Source of the DNA: Ktedonobacterales bacterium
GTDB lineage: Bacteria; Chloroflexota; Ktedonobacteria; Ktedonobacterales; Ktedonobacteraceae
DNA length: 64,000 nt
Assembly: GCA_027451525.1 (NCBI GenBank)
Contig: DAIDJF010000014.1
Span: 29,523-93,522, forward strand
Direction: 5' to 3'
Shown here piece after piece: positions 24,910 through 34,362 of the stretch (within the stretch, counting starts at the first letter, position 1; each line of letters begins with the position of its first letter). The position numbers and the translations under genes are program-made. The notes under the pieces are model-generated. The model was not told the origin of the DNA. It saw nothing but the letters and a program-made list of their open reading frames with translations, and made no database searches.

Positions 24910-27201
24910 CTAACGCATTGTCGGATTTGCTTGCGCGTGCGCAATAGGCAACTCGTGGCGATGTTTGCGCGCTGCCAGCAACGCCTCCACATCTTCATCT
25001 TTTGCCCAGTCCGGTTTTCGCTCTGCGCGCACTGCCGATGCCGCGCATACCTTGTACTCAGGGATTTTCATCATTGGCTCCAACACGGGATTTGTCAGGA
25101 TGTTTGCTGCCTGTTCGTGTCCATAGTGATAGGGAATAAAGAGCGTGTCGGGACGAATCGAGCGCACCACCAGCGCGGGCACGGTCATTTCGCCACGCCG
25201 CGTGCGTACCGTAACCCAGTCGCCATCCTTGATGCCCAGACGTGCCGCCATCTGTTCGTGCATCTCGACCCAGGGATAGGGAGCCTGCTCTTTCAAAAAT
25301 GGCACGCGCCGCGTCTGGTTACCCGACAGGTAGTGATAAATAACGCGCCCCGTGGTTAAAACCAGCGGATAGCTCTCATCCGGTTCCTCGGCGGGCGGGA
25401 TATAGGCGATAGGATGCATACGCGCTTTGCCATCCGCGAAACCGAAACGCTTTTCGTACAGGCGCGGCGTGCCGGGATGCTCCTCAGTTGGACAAGGCCA
25501 GAAGACACCGTTCTGCTCGTCAATCTTCTCATAGGTGATACCCCAGTAGTCGCCTTTCGCCCCTTTTGTACAAAGACGCAACTCATCGAAGATTTCACGC
25601 GCCGAGTGAAAATTGAAGTATTGTCCTTTTCCCAGGCGGCGCGCAAGCTCACACACAATCTCCCAATCGCGCCGCGCCTCTCCTGGTGGCTCAACGGCCT
25701 TGTTATACTTGATGACGCGCCCCTCAAGACTCGTTACTGTGCCCTCATCTTCGGCCCAGACATTGCCAGGGAGTACAATATCCGCCAGCTCAGCAGTTTC
25801 GGAGAGAAAGAAATCGGTGACAACGAACAGGTCCAAACCACGCAGAGCCCGCTCGACTGTATGCTGGTCAGGAAGCGAAACCATAGGATTTGAGCAGATC
25901 ATAAAGCAGGCGCGGAGCTCTTGCCGCAGCATGGCGGGAATCATCAATGTGGCAGGATAGCCAGAATGCGGCAGATCTTTTTCGTCAATACCCCAGACAG
26001 ATGCGATATAGGCTCGATCTTCGGGGTTCTCGATATCGCGGCAACCAGGGAGTTGCGAGGCTTTCTGGCCCATTTCGCGCCCGCCTTGACCATTGCCCTG
26101 TCCAGTCAGCGTCCCATAGCCCGCGCCAAGACGACCAAAATTGCCCGTTGCGAGGGCAAGATTCGCGGCAGTCACGCCGTTATCCACACCCTTGCTCTGG
26201 TGTTCCAGACCACGCGCCGTGTAGATCAGGGCCGCGCTGGCGTGTCCATAGAGGCGCGCCGCCTCGATAATTGCTTCTGGACGCAGACCACAGACCTTCG
26301 CTACACGCTCCGGCGGGTATTGTTCAACCATCGCCTTCGTCTCTTCCCAGCCAACAGTACGCTCGCGAATAAACTCCTCGTCAATCAGCCCTTCTTTAAT
26401 AATGACATGCAACATGCCATTGAGCAGCGCGGAGTCAGTACCAGGACGTAGCGGCAGGAAGATATCGGCGGTCCGCGCAATTGGCGTCTGACGTGGATCA
26501 GCAACAATCAGCTTACAGCCTCGATCACGAGCTTGCCAGAGATAACTGGTCACAATCGGGAAACATTCGCCGACATTAGCACCGATCACAAAAATGCAAT
26601 CCGCGTGTAGTATGTCGCTAATCGGGTTGGCAGCGCGATCTATCCCTAGAGAACGCTCATTCGCGCCCGTCGCTGAAGACATGCACAGACGACCATTATA
26701 GTCGGTATGGCGCGTTTCCAGGGCTACACGCGCAAATTTACCCATCAGATAGCACTTCTCGTTGGTCATCGAGGAGCCACTGTAGATCGCGACAGCATCT
26801 TTGCCATGTTCGGCTTGAATAGCGCGAAAGCGCGTGGCAATCGTGTCCAGCACCTCATCCCACGTGGCGCGTTCCAATGGGCTATTCTTCCCGTTACGCC
26901 GCATTAATGGATAGGTCAGACGGTCTGGATGGTTGATGGTCTGATAGGCAGTCGTGCCCTTCGGACAGAGCATACCGCGATTAAGCGGAAAATCCGCGCG
27001 CGGTTCCACGCCTACTACTTTCTCGTTCGCTACCTTGAGATACATGCCACACTGCACACCGCAATAGCAGCAGTGCGTTGGCACATAGCGATCAACCTGC
27101 TCATCTGATTTCCAGGGTTGTGTAGGGTGCAGACCAGCGTGATAATCAAACGTTTCCTGTTGTCGCTGGCGGCGACGGAAAATCCCCTTATCGACACTCA
27201 T
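24910..27201 (-). CDS. Molybdopterin oxidoreductase, nitrate reductase/formate dehydrogenase-like
   Basis: A 763-residue bis-MGD enzyme. The N-terminal [4Fe-4S] site is CCYCGVQCGMYL with MLCPKG. The probable molybdenum ligand is the cysteine of YNGRLCMSSATGANE, as in NasA/NarB/NapA nitrate reductases and cytoplasmic formate dehydrogenases. Further family landmarks are VIGANVGECFPI, LIVADPRQTPIARTADIFLP, GQGNGQGGREMGQKASQLPG and the C-terminal MopB-binding region (VLTTGRVIYHYLSGNQTRRV). There is no Tat signal, so it should be cytoplasmic. The GRLCMSSA motif and the HPP neighbour favour a nitrate-type enzyme; formate dehydrogenase is the main alternative. The substrate is not settled. Confidence 0.88.
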   Translation of the reverse strand: MSVDKGIFRRRQRQQETFDYHAGLHPTQPWKSDEQVDRYVPTHCCYCGVQCGMYLKVANEKVVGVEPRADFPLNRGMLCPKGTTAYQTINHPDRLTYPLMRRNGKNSPLERATWDEVLDTIATRFRAIQAEHGKDAVAIYSGSSMTNEKCYLMGKFARVALETRHTDYNGRLCMSSATGANERSLGIDRAANPISDILHADCIFVIGANVGECFPIVTSYLWQARDRGCKLIVADPRQTPIARTADIFLPLRPGTDSALLNGMLHVIIKEGLIDEEFIRERTVGWEETKAMVEQYPPERVAKVCGLRPEAIIEAARLYGHASAALIYTARGLEHQSKGVDNGVTAANLALATGNFGRLGAGYGTLTGQGNGQGGREMGQKASQLPGCRDIENPEDRAYIASVWGIDEKDLPHSGYPATLMIPAMLRQELRACFMICSNPMVSLPDQHTVERALRGLDLFVVTDFFLSETAELADIVLPGNVWAEDEGTVTSLEGRVIKYNKAVEPPGEARRDWEIVCELARRLGKGQYFNFHSAREIFDELRLCTKGAKGDYWGITYEKIDEQNGVFWPCPTEEHPGTPRLYEKRFGFADGKARMHPIAYIPPAEEPDESYPLVLTTGRVIYHYLSGNQTRRVPFLKEQAPYPWVEMHEQMAARLGIKDGDWVTVRTRRGEMTVPALVVRSIRPDTLFIPYHYGHEQAANILTNPVLEPMMKIPEYKVCAASAVRAERKPDWAKDEDVEALLAARKHRHELPIAHAQANPTMR

Positions 27202-27244
27202 ACTCTTTTTCCTTCAACTAGCTATCAACAGACGTTATTTATGG

Positions 27245-28420
27245 CTATAAGAATTGATTACCATCACGTCCGAGCGCGGCAAGATTCGCCTGCGCGCGCA
27301 TGACCCGCTTGCAGGTCGGGCAAAGGTCTTGCCACCACAGCGTAGCAGTCGCTTGATCTTCAGACGGATTGCTCTTCACGGGTGGCTCGTCAGCACGCAC
27401 GCCAAATGATTGTACTGGAGTATCGCGGATAGTGTAGTTTTCGCCTACCTCATAGAGCGTGTGTTTCAGGTCTTGAATGAAACGCACGGGGGCGAACTCT
27501 TCACTACAACGGGCACATTTCTGTTGCGTCGTGTTCTCGCCCGTTTGCCAGTACAGTTCAATACCAACGGTTGCGGGTCGCTCAATGAGATGAAAGAATT
27601 TGCCAAAGGGCAGCGAGATCAACCAGAGCACGACAACCGTTTCATGCGTGAGCGAGATATACCAGTAATAGGCTCCGCCCAACCACGTGCTATCAGCCGT
27701 CAGCGCGCCCCCTGTGACGACAATCGCCATGAGCAAAGCCAGCGGCACGATGTCGAAGCGAAAACGCTGCACCGCGATCAGGGCCAGATCGTGAAAACGG
27801 CGATGGAAGGCCAGCACGAGGCCGATAAAGAGCAGCGCAGCTGTAAAATCCAGCGCGTGAATGACCAGGAATGCAAAGGGAGTGTCAACCGGAAAGGCAA
27901 AAAACGGGAAACCGAAGAACCAGATACGATACAGACCCGCCGCTGTCTGCGTGAAACGCCACCAGCCAAAGGTGAGCGGAAAGGTAACCATGCAGGAAAG
28001 CAGCACGCCCCAGAAAATGCACAGGTGTGTTACCCAGCGATACAGGCCACGCTTGCGAATAAACGATTGCCCGAAGAGGTCGCCAATCGCGGCAGGAATC
28101 AGCGCGCTATAGCGTCGGAAATTGGCATACGAGAGAAACAGTTGCCAGCTTCGCCACCAATAGCGTCCGGTCGGCGGACGCGAGAGCCAGAACGTGTATT
28201 TATATGTCACAGCGGCAGTTGCAAAAACTGTCGCAACCGCGTAGCCAATCAAAGCTGCGTCAAACCAGTGAAAGCCCCGCGAACCGAGGGCAATCAGCAT
28301 AATCAATAAGGCAGCCGCGACTATGCCCGCGATCAGCGAGCGTGTGCGCAGACGTTGTCCGGCACGCTGGCTACGAGCGGAACTGGTCGGTGTACGCCGC
28401 GAAGAAAAGGATTGTTCCAC
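27245..28420 (-). CDS. Cytochrome b-type membrane subunit (NarI/DsrM-like) with C-terminal Cys pairs
   Basis: The start is set at GTG 28420, preceded by AAAGGGAG; a longer reading from TTG 28456 lacks such a site. The resulting 391-residue protein has about six membrane helices. Histidines suited to haem b ligation occur in WVTHLCIFWGVLL, VIHALDFTAALLF, LVLAFHRR and LTHETVVVLWLISLPFGKFFHLIERP, the last being typical of NarI/DsrM-like quinol-linked cytochromes. The cytoplasmic C-terminus carries two CxxC pairs (CARC and CPTC, about 70 residues apart) that could hold a metal or cluster. It is the first gene of the redox operon. Confidence 0.82.
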   Translation of the reverse strand: MEQSFSSRRTPTSSARSQRAGQRLRTRSLIAGIVAAALLIMLIALGSRGFHWFDAALIGYAVATVFATAAVTYKYTFWLSRPPTGRYWWRSWQLFLSYANFRRYSALIPAAIGDLFGQSFIRKRGLYRWVTHLCIFWGVLLSCMVTFPLTFGWWRFTQTAAGLYRIWFFGFPFFAFPVDTPFAFLVIHALDFTAALLFIGLVLAFHRRFHDLALIAVQRFRFDIVPLALLMAIVVTGGALTADSTWLGGAYYWYISLTHETVVVLWLISLPFGKFFHLIERPATVGIELYWQTGENTTQQKCARCSEEFAPVRFIQDLKHTLYEVGENYTIRDTPVQSFGVRADEPPVKSNPSEDQATATLWWQDLCPTCKRVMRAQANLAALGRDGNQFL

Positions 28421-28458
28421 GTTACTCCCTTTCACACTGCTGAATAAACCCAACAATG

Positions 28459-28473
28459 TATCGTTAAGCGATA
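28459..28473. promoter_or_regulatory. Inverted repeat TATCG-N5-CGATA upstream of the redox operon
   Basis: TATCGTTAAGCGATA lies 39 bases before the chosen GTG start at 28420, overlapping the probable promoter region. It matches the sites at 28593-28616 on the other side of the divergent intergenic region, so the two transcripts may share one regulator. Confidence 0.45.
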
Positions 28474-28592
28474 TAAAAGCTCTAACCTATTCTAAACATC
28501 AAGCATAAAGTAATGCAAGGGTAATTCTTTTGCTGTGATAAAAGTCGCAAAGGCAGACTCTCACACAAGGGGTTATGAGACACGCATATAAA

Positions 28593-28616
28593 ATATCGCC
28601 AAGCGATATATATCGC
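28593..28616. promoter_or_regulatory. Overlapping palindromes ATATCGC-CAA-GCGATAT and GCGATATATATCGC
   Basis: A 7-3-7 perfect inverted repeat (28593-28609) overlaps a perfect 14-bp palindrome (28603-28616). Both share the TATCGC/GCGATA half-site with 28459-28473. The layout suggests cooperative binding by a dimeric repressor such as a PadR or ArsR-type protein; the family is a guess. The whole divergent region 28421-28794 holds these sites, the xfp promoter and its leader, and no other gene that I can see. Confidence 0.5.
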
Positions 28617-28680
28617 AAGTAGCTCATGTCACAAATCAGTCACGGGCGAAAAAATTGTAGCCTTCCATGCCAAGCGTTTT

Positions 28681-28710
28681 CTGTCATTCTAGAGTTAGAC
28701 ATGGTACACT
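28681..28710 (+). promoter_or_regulatory. Candidate extended -10 promoter for phosphoketolase
   Basis: TGG-TACACT (28702-28710) is an extended -10, with CTGTCA (28681-28686) at 18 bases as a weak -35. The leader downstream can form a small hairpin (GGTGTC 28718-28723 with GACACC 28733-28738) before the ribosome binding site GGAGG. Confidence 0.4.
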
Positions 28711-28794
28711 ACAGGTGGGTGTCGCGAAGCAAGACACCAGTTGATTGTCAACACACTGAGATTGCTGCATGGACGTTTTGGAGGATAATTCGTT

Positions 28795-31152
28795 ATGCCA
28801 CACTTAGACCAGGCCCGTCTGGACCTGATACACCGCTATTGGAATGCAGCCAACTACCTGACGATTGGTCAGATTTACCTACAGGATAACCCGCTTCTGA
28901 GAGAGCCATTACGCCCCGAACACATCAAACCGCGTCTACTTGGTCACTGGGGAACGTCCCCCGGCCTGAGCTTTATCTATGCTCATTTGAATCGCCTCAT
29001 TCAAGACAATGATGTCAATACGATCTATCTGGCGGGACCAGGACACGGCGGTCCGGCCCTCATCGCGAATGTCTATCTCGAAGGGACCTATACAGAAATT
29101 TATCCAGAGATCACACAAGATGTCGCTGGTATGCGACACCTTTTCCGCCAGTTCTCGACCCCTGGCGGCGTGCCGAGCCATGTCAGCGTACCTACGCCTG
29201 GCTCGATTCACGAGGGTGGCGAACTCGGCTACGTCCTCTCGCACGCCTTTGGAGCCGCCTTTGATAATCCCGACCTGCTCGTCGCGGCTGTCGTCGGCGA
29301 TGGCGAGGCCGAAACCGCGCCGCTCGAAGGTGCGTGGAAGAGCATTCAATTCCTCAATCCTGCGCGTGATGGAGCCGTTTTGCCCATCCTGCATCTCAAC
29401 GAATATAAAATTTCCGGTCCGACCGTGCTGGGACGCGCCAGTGATGCCGCCATCCAGCGTCTTCTCTCCGGTCACGGCTACGAGGTCCATTTTATCGCGG
29501 GCGATGATCCGCAGCAGATGCACCTGGACTTTGCGCGCCTGCTTGACACCTGCTATGCCAAAATTCGCGGCTATCAGGAGGAGGCACGGCGCAACGGTCA
29601 AGTCGCCTGCCCACCCTGGCCCGCAATTGTTATGCGCACACCAAAGGGCTGGACAGGGCCAAAGGTCGTTGACGGTCTGCCCATTGAGGGCACGTTCCGC
29701 GCACACCAGGTACCCGTGGCCGATGTCAAAGCCAACGCGGAGCACATGCACATCCTTGAAGAGTGGATGCGCAGCTACAAACCAGAAGAACTGTTTGACG
29801 AGCAGGGCCACTTAGTGCCAGAACTCTCCGCCCTTGCCCCACAGGGCAATCGCCGCATGGGAGCCAATCCGCATGCCAATGGTGGGCGGTTGCTCGTTGA
29901 CCTGGACCTTCCGCCCATAACCGATTATGCTATTCCTGTTGAAAAGCCAGCGACTGAGCGGCACGAGTCCACGCGCCAACTCGGAAAGATGATGCGTGAC
30001 ATCTTCACGCGCAACGCGAGCGCGCGCAACTTCCGTCTCTTCTGTCCCGACGAAACAAACTCAAACCGCTTAGGCGATGTGTTTAGCGTCGAGAACCGCA
30101 TGTGGATGGAACCACGCATCGATATCGACGATCACCTCTCACCCGATGGGCGTGTAATGGAGGTTTTGAGCGAACATCTCTGCCAGGGCTGGCTGGAAGG
30201 CTATCTGCTGACCGGACGCCACGGCCTGTTTGCCACCTATGAAGCCTTTGCAATGGTCTCCGCCTCGATGACCGTGCAACATACAAAATGGCAGGAAGAG
30301 GGCATCAAACTGCCCTGGCGCAAACCGATTTCTTCGCTCAACGTGCTGCTCACCTCGACTTGCTGGCGTAACGATCACAACGGCTTTAGCCACCAGGGAC
30401 CAGGGCTTATTGACACGGTATTATCCAAGAAAGGCACAATTGCCCGTATCTATATGCCGCCCGATGCCAACTGCCTGCTCTCGGTTGCGGATCACTGCTT
30501 CCGCAGTCGCAACTATGTCAACCTGATCGTGATTGATAAGCAACCACAGCTACAATGGCTCAGCATGCCAGAAGCTATCGAACACTGCACACGTGGCATC
30601 TCGACATGGCATTGGGCCAGCAATGATGACCACGTTGAGCCAGATGTTGTGCTGGCTTGCGCGGGCGACATTCCCACCCTGGAAACCATCGCGGCGGCAT
30701 GGTGGTTGCGCAAACACATCCCGGAACTCAAGGTGCGCGTCGTTAACGTCGTGGACCTGATGACGCTCTATCCACACTTGTTGCACCCACACGGCATGGA
30801 TGAAGCATCTTTCGTAAGCCACTTCACGGAGGAGCAGCCCGTTGTGTTCGCCTTCCACGGCTATCCGCGCGCCATTCACCAGGTCATTCACGGACGCACC
30901 AACACGCCTCGCTTCCACGTGCGCGGCTTCAACGAAGAGGGCACGACAACCACGCCGTTCGACATGGTTGTTCTCAACGGCATGAGCCGCTATCATCTCT
31001 GCATCGAGGCCATGCGCCGCGCTACCCGCGTGCGCGAACTGACGCCACCGCTGATCGCCGAGTGCAACGAGATGATTATGCGCCACAAATCCTACGTGCG
31101 CGCCCATCTGGAAGACATGCCCGAAGTGCGCGACTGGGTCTGGACAGACTAA
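28795..31152 (+). CDS. xfp: Phosphoketolase (xylulose-5-phosphate/fructose-6-phosphate)
   Basis: A 785-residue thiamine-diphosphate enzyme that splits xylulose 5-phosphate (and often fructose 6-phosphate) with phosphate to give acetyl phosphate. Landmarks are [58 protein letters not shown] (ThDP-Mg site), [20 protein letters not shown] and the C-terminal [20 protein letters not shown]. Length and motifs indicate an intact enzyme. ATG at 28795 is preceded by GGAGG at slightly long spacing. It is monocistronic, ending in a clear terminator. It supplies acetyl phosphate in sugar breakdown. Confidence 0.96.
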   Translation: MPHLDQARLDLIHRYWNAANYLTIGQIYLQDNPLLREPLRPEHIKPRLLGHWGTSPGLSFIYAHLNRLIQDNDVNTIYLAGPGHGGPALIANVYLEGTYTEIYPEITQDVAGMRHLFRQFSTPGGVPSHVSVPTPGSIHEGGELGYVLSHAFGAAFDNPDLLVAAVVGDGEAETAPLEGAWKSIQFLNPARDGAVLPILHLNEYKISGPTVLGRASDAAIQRLLSGHGYEVHFIAGDDPQQMHLDFARLLDTCYAKIRGYQEEARRNGQVACPPWPAIVMRTPKGWTGPKVVDGLPIEGTFRAHQVPVADVKANAEHMHILEEWMRSYKPEELFDEQGHLVPELSALAPQGNRRMGANPHANGGRLLVDLDLPPITDYAIPVEKPATERHESTRQLGKMMRDIFTRNASARNFRLFCPDETNSNRLGDVFSVENRMWMEPRIDIDDHLSPDGRVMEVLSEHLCQGWLEGYLLTGRHGLFATYEAFAMVSASMTVQHTKWQEEGIKLPWRKPISSLNVLLTSTCWRNDHNGFSHQGPGLIDTVLSKKGTIARIYMPPDANCLLSVADHCFRSRNYVNLIVIDKQPQLQWLSMPEAIEHCTRGISTWHWASNDDHVEPDVVLACAGDIPTLETIAAAWWLRKHIPELKVRVVNVVDLMTLYPHLLHPHGMDEASFVSHFTEEQPVVFAFHGYPRAIHQVIHGRTNTPRFHVRGFNEEGTTTTPFDMVVLNGMSRYHLCIEAMRRATRVRELTPPLIAECNEMIMRHKSYVRAHLEDMPEVRDWVWTD

Positions 31153-31167
31153 CAACCTCTATATGCG

Positions 31168-31209
31168 TAAAAGAGCAGCGTGACCGTAATGGTTGCGCTG
31201 CTCTTTTTG
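31168..31209 (+). terminator. Rho-independent terminator after phosphoketolase
   Basis: AAAGAGCAGCG pairs with CGCTGCTCTTT around a 15-base loop and is followed by TTTTTGTT. It begins about 16 bases after the xfp stop codon. Bases 31210-31389 hold nothing recognisable beyond the leader of the next gene. Confidence 0.9.
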
Positions 31210-31389
31210 TTACACATGCCTATTTTTCGTGTTATATAGTTGAAAGGCTTGATTATTTGGCAGCATGTTTTAACTTCCATTGCAGCGATTGAAAATGATC
31301 CTCTCTTTATTTCTTTACAGAGGTAATGTACTATATGGCAAAAATGCTGCGTACAGTGAAGCCAGGACAGCAGTAGAGATGAGAAGATA

Positions 31390-32160
31390 TTGTCTTATAT
31401 CAAATTTTTGGGCACAAGCGACTCTAGAGGCGTCCCACGAATATTATGTACGTGTGAGGTTTGCACAAAGAGAGATGCAAAGAATGTGCGTATGCGGCCT
31501 TCTATTTACGTGCAGACAAACAAGGGCCAGATACTGATAGACGCCTCGCCAGATTTTCGCCAGCAATTTCTACAGTTTTCTAACGGAAATATCCCACAGG
31601 CAGTACTCATTACGCATTTGCATAATGACCATATTGCAGGGTTAGGAGATTTTGCCGATCTGTGCTTTTGGCGTAGGCACCCTGCATGCATCTTTAGCCC
31701 AGAAGAGATGATTGCCGGATTAAGGCGAAAATTCGCACACCTGACTCCTGCACGCGGCATAGATATGCTCGCAACCAAACAAACGCAATTGTACGACTGG
31801 CTTGTTAGTTTTCATCCTGTGCAGCATGGGGCCAATGGATATTCTTACGCTATTCGCTTCTCCAACAGCAAGATGGTTTGGGCATATATGCCTGACGCAT
31901 TTCAGGTCACAGAAGAGCAGTTCGACGCACTACGAGACTTAGATCTTCTAATCATGGGAGCGGCTTACTGGAAGGAAAATGCAGAACCACGGCAGCGGTC
32001 AATCTACGATGTTCAAGAGGCATTAGTAATCAAACAGACATTGTCGGTGAAACGCCTGATACTGACCCATCTGTCACACGACATAGATGTACCACGCTAT
32101 GCGGCAGCATTACAAGAGAATGTCGCGTTTGCCTTTGACGGAATGGAAATACCCCTATAA
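31390..32160 (+). CDS. PhnP-like metallo-beta-lactamase-fold hydrolase
   Basis: A 256-residue protein with a TTG start at 31390 preceded by an AGAGATGAGAAG purine tract. It opens IKFLGTSDSRGVPRILCTCE with the paired cysteines CTCEVC seen in PhnP-type cyclic phosphodiesterases. The metal site ITHLHNDHIAGL and later histidines (HPVQHGA, LTHLSHDIDV) complete the MBL set. PhnP acts on phosphoribosyl cyclic phosphate; no other phn gene is nearby, so the substrate here may be another cyclic or diester nucleotide. It is convergent with the GT39 gene. Confidence 0.85.
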   Translation: MSYIKFLGTSDSRGVPRILCTCEVCTKRDAKNVRMRPSIYVQTNKGQILIDASPDFRQQFLQFSNGNIPQAVLITHLHNDHIAGLGDFADLCFWRRHPACIFSPEEMIAGLRRKFAHLTPARGIDMLATKQTQLYDWLVSFHPVQHGANGYSYAIRFSNSKMVWAYMPDAFQVTEEQFDALRDLDLLIMGAAYWKENAEPRQRSIYDVQEALVIKQTLSVKRLILTHLSHDIDVPRYAAALQENVAFAFDGMEIPL

Positions 32161-32169
32161 AAAGAGAAA

Positions 32170-32196
32170 CGTCCAGGCCATTGACCGACCTGGACG
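32170..32196. terminator. Shared hairpin between convergent genes
   Basis: CGTCCAGG and CCTGGACG form an 8-bp stem with an 11-base loop. On the minus strand it is followed by TTTCTCTTTTT, so it is a good terminator for the glycosyltransferase operon; on the plus strand the tail is weaker. Confidence 0.75.
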
Positions 32197-32216
32197 CTCG
32201 TTTGCATTAACACTAT

Positions 32217-34328
32217 TTACTTCGTTGCGCAGTAGTATAGCGTGCCACCGCCGCCACGCCCACCAAAGCCACCGAAACCGCCCGTGTTGCCCGTGCTTGT
32301 ACTAGAGGATGATTGCCACGCGCTGCTCGGCACTGCCGTACAGTTCTGTGTCACCCAAGAAGTCACACTCTGCGAACCGCTACTCCCCCCAGGAGCACCG
32401 CCACCACCAAAGCCGCCAATCAGGAAGTAGCGTACCGTGCCTTTAGCGACCAACGAGGCTACATCGCTCGCGGTCAAGATGGGGTTACTGCCAGAGAAAC
32501 CGCCCATCGACATAACTGGCTTGCCAGTCGCGAGGATAATCGGAGCCGCCGTGTTCGAGTTAGAGACCGCGACCAGGTAGGTTGCATTGCCCTGATGGCT
32601 TTCCAGGTAACTGATCAACGCGGTATTCGCTGTATCAGTTCCGCCAGCGCCACCGCCAAAGCCGCCCTCCTGCGTCACACCTGCTTGCGGCAGGTTCTGC
32701 GCAACACCTGATACGACGACTACGCCACCCCAGATGCTGGGAGCCACGAGCAGAACCAGCGTACCGACGCTCACCAATGTGACCAGCGCATTGCGTGCCA
32801 TTGGCAGGCGCGGTAAGAAGCGCACTAGGGTTAGCACGATTGCCACGCCAATGCTGACGGCAATCAACGGCGTCAGCCACGAGGACCACGCGGAATAGCG
32901 ACTCAGCAGAGACATCTGTTCAGCAGCCGTCGCGACAAAAGCGATGGGCAGCAGCCAACCGCGCCAGCCCGGATTGCGATAATCGCGCCACATGATGACC
33001 ACACCAATACCAAAGAGCGCGCTCACCGCGGGAGCCATTGTCGTCAAGTAGTAGGGATGGAAGAAACCAGCGACACTGAAGAAGACGAACATCGTCAGCA
33101 GCCAGACGCCCCACAGCAGCAGAGACTGTTGCTGGCGATCTTCCTGGAAGTTCTGGAAGCGCGGACGACGTTGCCAGGCCAGAGCCAGCATTCCCAAGAG
33201 GGCTAGCGGCAAAATCCAGCCAATCTGCTCACCCAATGTGCTTGTAAAGAGACGTGTAATACCAGCAGTACCTGTGCCAAATTGCCCACCTGCACCGCCG
33301 CCGCCCGCGAACTCACGACGGAACTCTCTGGCAAACTCACCAAAAGGACCACCTGCACCACCAAAGCCCTGTGAAGGCGCACCAGCACCCGTACCAGGTG
33401 CACCACCTGGGAACGACGGTAACGCTCCACCTGTGCTAGAGGTTGTTGCCCCTGCACGCGCACGCCCAAAGCCGCCAAAGTTGCCAAGCAGGCGCGTCAC
33501 ACCGTTATAGCCGAAGGCGAGGCTGATTTCAGAGTTGTTCTGCGTCGAGTCGACGTAGGGTCGCAACGCAGCTGGCGTGAGGTCCACAGCAAGCATCCAG
33601 GCGAATGTGAGTGCTACCATCACCACGCCAGCTAGCAAGAGATGCAGAATACGAGTTTTGAATGATTTGGGAGCCGCGAACAGGTAGAAGACGGCAAATG
33701 CAGGCACAACCAGATATGCCTCTAACATCTTGATATTGAAGCCAAGACCAACGGTCAACGCGCACACCAGTAGCCAGCGCAATTTGCCAGTTTCGACTGA
33801 GCGCAAGACCGCCCACGCTCCAATCAGCATGGTCAAAGCCAACGTACTATCAATCGTATTATTGCGGTTCGTGACTACGCTAATCGGGCTTACGGCCAGA
33901 GCCAGAGCCGCCAGCAAGCCAGCTACGACGCCGAAACGCTTCTGCACCAGATAGTAGAGCAGCAAAACGGAGAGGACGCCAGCTAATGCCTGCGGAAAAA
34001 AGACGCTAAAGGCCGTGAAACCAAAGATTTTGCTGCTGATTACCTGTAACCAGAAACCCAACGGTGGCTTGTCGATGGTAACAAAGCCGGCGGGATCGAA
34101 TGAGACAAAGAAGAAGTTGTGCAGACTCATGCCCATACTTTTAACGGCTGATGCATAGTAGACATTGCCATAGCCGTTCTGCCCCAACTGATAAAAGTCC
34201 ATGAAACAGGCAATGAGCATGATACCGATCAGGGCCACCCAATGCCAGGGACGGCTTGCGGGTGCCGCATCTTGTTTGGAGGGGCGTTCAGGCAACGCCT
34301 GCGGATCCCCTGCAATACTATCAATCAT
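32217..34328 (-). CDS. GT39-type membrane glycosyltransferase (mannosyltransferase-like)
   Basis: A 703-residue protein with about 11-13 membrane helices. GNVYYASAVKSMGMSLHNFF and VTIDKPPLGFWLQVISSKIF are the ArnT/PMT-type signatures, and TNRNNTIDSTLALTMLIGAW is the conserved third-helix region. Such enzymes move a sugar from a polyprenyl phosphate to a protein or lipid outside the cell. Two glycine-rich stretches are unusual: one around residues 285-370 (GGAPGT, GGAGGPFGE, GGGGAGGQFG) and one at the C-terminus (GGFGGFGGRGGGG). It is the last gene of the GtrA-GT2-GT39 operon. ATG at 34328 follows GAAAGGATATT. Confidence 0.88.
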   Translation of the reverse strand: MIDSIAGDPQALPERPSKQDAAPASRPWHWVALIGIMLIACFMDFYQLGQNGYGNVYYASAVKSMGMSLHNFFFVSFDPAGFVTIDKPPLGFWLQVISSKIFGFTAFSVFFPQALAGVLSVLLLYYLVQKRFGVVAGLLAALALAVSPISVVTNRNNTIDSTLALTMLIGAWAVLRSVETGKLRWLLVCALTVGLGFNIKMLEAYLVVPAFAVFYLFAAPKSFKTRILHLLLAGVVMVALTFAWMLAVDLTPAALRPYVDSTQNNSEISLAFGYNGVTRLLGNFGGFGRARAGATTSSTGGALPSFPGGAPGTGAGAPSQGFGGAGGPFGEFAREFRREFAGGGGAGGQFGTGTAGITRLFTSTLGEQIGWILPLALLGMLALAWQRRPRFQNFQEDRQQQSLLLWGVWLLTMFVFFSVAGFFHPYYLTTMAPAVSALFGIGVVIMWRDYRNPGWRGWLLPIAFVATAAEQMSLLSRYSAWSSWLTPLIAVSIGVAIVLTLVRFLPRLPMARNALVTLVSVGTLVLLVAPSIWGGVVVVSGVAQNLPQAGVTQEGGFGGGAGGTDTANTALISYLESHQGNATYLVAVSNSNTAAPIILATGKPVMSMGGFSGSNPILTASDVASLVAKGTVRYFLIGGFGGGGAPGGSSGSQSVTSWVTQNCTAVPSSAWQSSSSTSTGNTGGFGGFGGRGGGGTLYYCATK

Positions 34329-34362
34329 CCTAATATCCTTTCTTCACCAACCAATATGTGTA

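Noticed and set aside
27410..28309. 299-residue plus-strand frame inside the cytochrome b gene
   Set aside because: Hydrophilic mirror of a membrane protein on the other strand, no family resemblance.
28936..29811. 291-residue minus-strand frame inside phosphoketolase
   Set aside because: Antisense to a fully conserved enzyme; composition is that of a shadow frame and it lacks a ribosome binding site.
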